Below, one piece after another: positions 60,279-64,000 of a stretch of 64,000 nt of DNA. This DNA comes from an uncultured Ruminococcus sp. Its GTDB lineage: Bacteria > Bacillota > Clostridia > Oscillospirales > Ruminococcaceae. The first letter of the stretch is position 1; every line of letters starts with the position of its first letter. Made by a program: the position numbers and the translations under genes. The stretch covers positions 18,727-82,726 of the forward strand of contig UQKC01000004.1 in the NCBI GenBank assembly GCA_900541495.1. Direction: 5' to 3'. The notes beneath the pieces were generated by a model that worked only from the letters and a program-made list of their open reading frames with translations, did no database searches and was not told the DNA's origin.

Positions 60279-60791
60279 ATGAAAAAAATTCTTGGTTCAT
60301 GGAGCGGTATGAGAAAATATCTTGAACATGAAATGCTCGCCGAATCATTGCGTGGCAGGATCAGGTATGGATGCACTGCTTATGTCGGTATGGACGGATG
60401 CCATATTTTTGAAGTGTGTATAGATAATATACAAGTGAAGCGATTCTCTTTGGAAACGGTAAATACTTATTTCATTGACAGCGGCTATACATCAAACCCT
60501 GTTCCGAGCGGCATCAGTGAGTATTGGGCAGAATTTTGGACATTATTGGATAAATATTCTATTGATAGGCGCACGGAATACACCGATGAAGAATTTTGCG
60601 AGGCTTTAGAGATGTACCGCAATCAAAATATACAAAAGAGTGTATTTTCAGAAAATCCCATTGTCAGAATGTTTGCAGTATTTGATAGGAGGATCGGAAA
60701 AGCAACACTCAGGAAAATACAAGACACAATTGAAGATCAGCCTGAGTGGCTGCGTCAATTATACTTGTTGAGAATAACGGCAGAAAATTGA
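60279..60791 (+). CDS. Hypothetical protein, SF0329-like
   Basis: 170 aa, GGGGAGAA ribosome site. Opening W-SGMRKYLEHEMLAESLRGRIRYGCTAYVGMDGCHIFEVCIDN resembles the SF0329 family (LE..La.sL.GRi.Y..T.Y). No catalytic motif. Cytoplasmic. Base composition a little lower in GC than murC downstream. Confidence 0.6.
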   Translation: MKKILGSWSGMRKYLEHEMLAESLRGRIRYGCTAYVGMDGCHIFEVCIDNIQVKRFSLETVNTYFIDSGYTSNPVPSGISEYWAEFWTLLDKYSIDRRTEYTDEEFCEALEMYRNQNIQKSVFSENPIVRMFAVFDRRIGKATLRKIQDTIEDQPEWLRQLYLLRITAEN

Positions 60792-60856
60792 ATCAATAAA
60801 CTCCGACGAATTTGACTGCCCAATATAATTTCACATCAGACAAAAGGAGAAAAGCT

Positions 60857-62266
60857 TTGGAAAAATACGATAAGTCCGTCCTTGACGGAAAGAAGCATAT
60901 ACATTTTATCGGTATCGGCGGCTCGGGAATGTACCCGTTGGCGCAGATACTTCATTCAAAGGGTTATTATCTTAGCGGCTCGGACAACAACGAAACTGAC
61001 ACGCTTGCAGCTGTAAGAGCAATGGGTATCCCCGTTTTTCTCGGTCAGAGAGCCGAGAATATCGAGGGTGCTGACCTCATCGTTCACACGGCGGCGATAA
61101 TGGCGGATAATCCCGAGCTTATCGCGGCAAAGGCGAGCGGTGTTCCTGTGCTTGAACGAAGCGACCTGCTTGCTATCATCACTGCGCAGTTCGGGAACAC
61201 GGTCTGCGTGAGCGGCACGCACGGCAAGACGACCACAAGCTCGATGATAACGCAGATATTGAAGAAAAAGGGCATCGACATCACCGCTGTTATCGGCGGA
61301 AAGCTGCCTTTGATACACGGAAGCGGCATTGCAGGAAAGTCCGACATTATGGTATGCGAAGCCTGCGAGTTTATGGATCATTTTCTGAAGCTTTCGTCCG
61401 ATGTGAGCGTTATTCTCAACGTTGATGCTGACCACCTCGACTATTTCGGCAGCCTTGAAAACGTGATAAAGTCATTCCACACGTTTGCGGAGCAGACTTC
61501 GCGCGCAATAATCGTCAACGGCAGCGATGAAAATTCGATGAAAGCTGTCAGCGGACTTGAAAACAAGTGTGAGATAATTACTTTCGGCAAGGATTCAAGC
61601 TGCGATTACTACCCCGAAAATATCCGTCACATAAACGGACTCGAAACGGCTTTCGACCTTATGCACAAGGGCGAAAAGCTCGGTGAGATAACCATTCACG
61701 TCCCCGGTGAACACAATGTTCTCAACGCAGTTGCGGCTGCGGCGGCTTCGATATACGAGGGCGCAACGGCGGAAGATGTTCGCATTGGACTTTCCGATTT
61801 TCACGGCTCTCAGCGCCGCTTTGAGAAGTACGGCGAGGTCGGAGGGGTGACGGTAGTTGACGATTACGGTCATCACCCTGCTGAAATTGCCGTCACGCTC
61901 AAAGCCGCAAAGGGACTTGGCTACAAGCGCGTATGGGCGGTGCATCAGCCGTTCACATTCTCACGCACGGCAATGCTCACGGACGATTTTGCAAAGGCGC
62001 TTTCCATTGCTGACAAGGTCGTGCTCACCTCGATAATGGGCTCGCGCGAAAAGAACACCTACGGCATACACACGAGCGCACTCGGCGAAAAGATAGACGG
62101 TGCAAAGTGGTTCGACGAAGAAGAACACGATAAAAACTTCGAGCTTTGTGCTGATTATGTTGCGGAAAATGTGCAGGAGGGCGACCTTGTTGTAACGCTA
62201 GGCTGCGGCGACGTAAACAAGCTTGCGCGTTTGATACTGAAAAAATTGAAAGAAAAGGAGCAGTAA
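60857..62266 (+). CDS. murC: UDP-N-acetylmuramate--L-alanine ligase MurC
   Basis: 469 aa from TTG 60857 (AAAGGAGA upstream); an upstream TTG at 60812 lacks a site. HFIGIGGSGMYPLA (UDP-binding), P-loop SGTHGKTTTSSM, EACEF and DYGHHPAEI catalytic region. Adds L-Ala to UDP-MurNAc in peptidoglycan synthesis. lexA begins one nt after its stop. Confidence 0.96.
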   Translation: MEKYDKSVLDGKKHIHFIGIGGSGMYPLAQILHSKGYYLSGSDNNETDTLAAVRAMGIPVFLGQRAENIEGADLIVHTAAIMADNPELIAAKASGVPVLERSDLLAIITAQFGNTVCVSGTHGKTTTSSMITQILKKKGIDITAVIGGKLPLIHGSGIAGKSDIMVCEACEFMDHFLKLSSDVSVILNVDADHLDYFGSLENVIKSFHTFAEQTSRAIIVNGSDENSMKAVSGLENKCEIITFGKDSSCDYYPENIRHINGLETAFDLMHKGEKLGEITIHVPGEHNVLNAVAAAAASIYEGATAEDVRIGLSDFHGSQRRFEKYGEVGGVTVVDDYGHHPAEIAVTLKAAKGLGYKRVWAVHQPFTFSRTAMLTDDFAKALSIADKVVLTSIMGSREKNTYGIHTSALGEKIDGAKWFDEEEHDKNFELCADYVAENVQEGDLVVTLGCGDVNKLARLILKKLKEKEQ

Positions 62267-62267
62267 A

Positions 62268-62846
62268 ATGAACGATAAGGAAAAAAGAGTTTTTGATTTC
62301 GTAAAGGAAAGAGTCGAAAACGGTATCGCACCGTCGATAAGAGAAATTTGCGCTGCTCTTGATATCCGCTCGACCTCGACGGCGGCGAGATATGTGAACA
62401 GCCTTGTTGCGGAGGGTTATCTCGAAAAGGTGGACGGCTGCAACAGAGCGATAAAGCTTGCAGGCAGGGGAGCATCAAAAATACCTCTTGTCGGAACGAT
62501 AACGGCAGGTCAGCCTATCACGGCGGTTCAGGATATCACCGAATATATCAATTTCCACGAAGAAAAAAGCTACAGCGGTGAGCTTTTCGCGCTCAAAGTA
62601 AGGGGCGAAAGTATGATAAACGCTGCAATTCTCAACGGCGATATCGTTGTTGTTGAAAAATGCTCGTCCGCACACAACGGCGAGATAGTTGCGGCACTCG
62701 TCAACGGCGAAGAAGCGACCGTAAAGACTTTCTACAAGGAAAACGGACACTACCGCTTGCAGCCGGAGAACGACACAATGGATCCTATAATCGTTGATAA
62801 CTGCGAGATAATCGGCAGAGTTGTTGCCGTAATGAGGTACTTATAA
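62268..62846 (+). CDS. lexA: SOS repressor LexA
   Basis: 192 aa. N-terminal winged helix (about 1-65), self-cleavage site Ala 80-Gly 81 (TITAGQP), catalytic Ser 115 (RGESM) and Lys 153 (ATVKTF). RecA filament triggers cleavage and frees DNA-repair genes. Tightly linked to murC, so transcribed with it; no GAAC-N4-GTTC operator seen just upstream. Confidence 0.96.
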   Translation: MNDKEKRVFDFVKERVENGIAPSIREICAALDIRSTSTAARYVNSLVAEGYLEKVDGCNRAIKLAGRGASKIPLVGTITAGQPITAVQDITEYINFHEEKSYSGELFALKVRGESMINAAILNGDIVVVEKCSSAHNGEIVAALVNGEEATVKTFYKENGHYRLQPENDTMDPIIVDNCEIIGRVVAVMRYL

Positions 62847-62848
62847 AA

Positions 62849-63844
62849 ATGACGGAAAATGACGTAATTCTTGACAGAGATATCGCTCCCGACCGTGCGG
62901 AGCGCAAAAAGCTTCGCAAGCTTTACAACAAAGTCGGCGGCGCGATGGTTTTGCAGTATGTTCTGCTGTATGCGATGTATTTACTGCTCACGGTTCTGCT
63001 CACGCCGTTTATCACCGAGGAAACGAATCCCGAAACGGGACTGGAGATAGTCGGCTGGGCGGAAGAATTTGCGATGTACTTTGCGCCCGTTCTCGGGTCG
63101 GTGATAATGTTCTTCGCGTTCAATGCCGTGAACAAGGTAAACAGCAGAGCGATGTTCAACACGCGGAACGTGACAGTCGGAATGTTGGGGCGGTGCGTTC
63201 TTATGGCGTTTGCATTCCATGCGGTGGGAATAGCGCTGGAGTACGGCGTTGACTTCATTCTGTACAATACAGGGTACGAAGTTACTTCGTTCGATTACGA
63301 AACGAAAAACGATGCCGCAACTGTTCTGATAGATGTTATATCCTCGGCCATAGCCGCGCCTATAGCGGAGGAGATGTTCTTTCGCGGAGTTGTGCTGAAA
63401 CAGACTTCAAGGGTAAGCGCGCGGTTCGGGATAGTATTCTCGGCGGTGATGTTCGGACTTATGCATGGAAATCCGTATCAGTTCGTTATGGCGACGGTGA
63501 TAGGACTTTATTTCGGCTACATAACCGTAAAAACGGACTCGCTGATACCCTCAATCGTATGTCATATCGCGATAAACGGAATGATGAGCGTGAGTGATGT
63601 TATCGGTCTGCTTGGCGAAGAGATCGGGAACGTATCATTTTTAGTGGTCTATGCGGTCGAGATACTGCTCGGCGTTCTCGGAATATGGCTTTATAAGAAA
63701 AGCGGAGAAAAAGCAAAGCTTCCGCCCTACACTGAGTATCACAAAAAGCGCACACTGCCGATAATACTGACCTCGGTATGGGTGCTTATTGTGACGGGTC
63801 TTTATATATATGATATTGTTGGTTCGGTGGAAGCGGCTTTATAA
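62849..63844 (+). CDS. CPBP-family intramembrane protease
   Basis: 331 aa with about eight hydrophobic segments. PIAEEMFFRGVVL (EExxxR motif), VMFGLMHGN (catalytic His) and SIVCHIAINGM are the three CAAX protease/bacteriocin-processing motifs. Possible role in membrane peptide processing or immunity; substrate unknown. Starts 2 nt after lexA. Confidence 0.9.
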   Translation: MTENDVILDRDIAPDRAERKKLRKLYNKVGGAMVLQYVLLYAMYLLLTVLLTPFITEETNPETGLEIVGWAEEFAMYFAPVLGSVIMFFAFNAVNKVNSRAMFNTRNVTVGMLGRCVLMAFAFHAVGIALEYGVDFILYNTGYEVTSFDYETKNDAATVLIDVISSAIAAPIAEEMFFRGVVLKQTSRVSARFGIVFSAVMFGLMHGNPYQFVMATVIGLYFGYITVKTDSLIPSIVCHIAINGMMSVSDVIGLLGEEIGNVSFLVVYAVEILLGVLGIWLYKKSGEKAKLPPYTEYHKKRTLPIILTSVWVLIVTGLYIYDIVGSVEAAL

Positions 63845-63845
63845 A

Positions 63846-63933
63846 TGCGGAATGCGGAATGCGGAATTAGTTTTGCTCCGCAAATTTATGCTGAGAACCC
63901 AATTTCCGTAGGGGCAGATTCTATATCCGACCG
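63846..63933. repeat. CGGAATG tract plus degenerate GTAGGGG palindrome
   Basis: Three tandem TGCGGAA units, TTTTGCTCCGCAAA, then GTAGGGGCAG (63908) with a partial inverted arm. Same composite order as 42560-42641 and 46151-46454. Confidence 0.65.
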
Positions 63934-64000
63934 TTTCAAAGCCCATATTTTAGGAAAAAGCTGATTAAAGCGAAGCGTTCGTTTTGCCATTTTGAGAAAT

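Overview
The window (64 kb, roughly mid-40s % GC by eye) looks like a chromosome segment of a flagellated, spore-forming Clostridia bacterium. An Oscillospiraceae/Ruminococcaceae-type gut anaerobe is my guess. The grounds are: a Firmicutes-style fla/che operon (FliY with a CheC-like half, CheC/CheD, FlbD, FliW/CsrA), sporulation genes (yabP, yabQ, spoVG), a T-box leader on thrS, Firmicutes-type promoters and strong GGAGG ribosome sites. No flagellin, CheA, CheW, CheB, CheR or chemoreceptor gene lies in the window.

Layout. 1-1.5 kb: a DUF3267 gene cut by the window edge and a FrlD-like PfkB sugar kinase, both on the minus strand. 1.85-3.75 kb: a three-gene operon (degenerate PilZ, ParA-type ATPase, ComFB-like) ending in a terminator. 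4.0-32 kb: one very long plus-strand fla/che run from a good sigma-A promoter (3978-4006) to a strong terminator (31964-32009). Its order is flgB flgC fliE-K flgD, a TIGR02530-type gene, flgE flbD motA motB fliM fliY cheY fliO-R flhB flhA, sigma-28, flgF flgG cheC cheD, then a purine nucleoside phosphorylase and a small membrane protein. fliL, flhF and flhG are missing from their usual places.

32-37 kb (minus strand): FliB-type flagellin lysine methylase, DUF4321 protein, O-antigen-ligase-like protein and RNase Y, followed by an unannotated structured-RNA candidate. 37-42.6 kb: T-box and thrS, a methyltransferase, a GNAT acetyltransferase and a DEAD-box helicase. 42.8-44.2 kb: a two-gene unit of an AbrB-like protein and a HipA-like kinase, whose first gene has no canonical start codon. 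44.3-47.6 kb (minus strand): yabP-yabQ-divIC-S1 protein, a repeat block and a DegV protein. 47.7-48.5 kb: a PHP phosphatase.

48.6-57.4 kb: the second flagellar operon, with a textbook sigma-28 promoter: flgM flgN flgK flgL, a DUF6470 protein, fliW csrA fliD fliS and a FliT-like gene. It is followed by tRNA-Arg(CCG). 57.6-64 kb: a toxin-first RelE-type toxin-antitoxin pair, a NUDIX hydrolase, spoVG, two small unknown genes, murC-lexA and a CPBP protease.

How it fits together. The 4-32 kb operon encodes basal body, export apparatus, rod, hook, stator, switch and the late sigma factor. FlgM in the second operon would hold that sigma factor until the hook is finished. The second operon then supplies hook-filament junctions, cap, chaperones and the FliW-CsrA flagellin translation switch. 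Intergenic spaces hold several repeat families: a 163-bp foldback MITE-like element in three equal-length copies, GTAGGGGACGGG palindromes, and a short GGGAAGCC...GCGGCA repeat confined to flagellar gaps.
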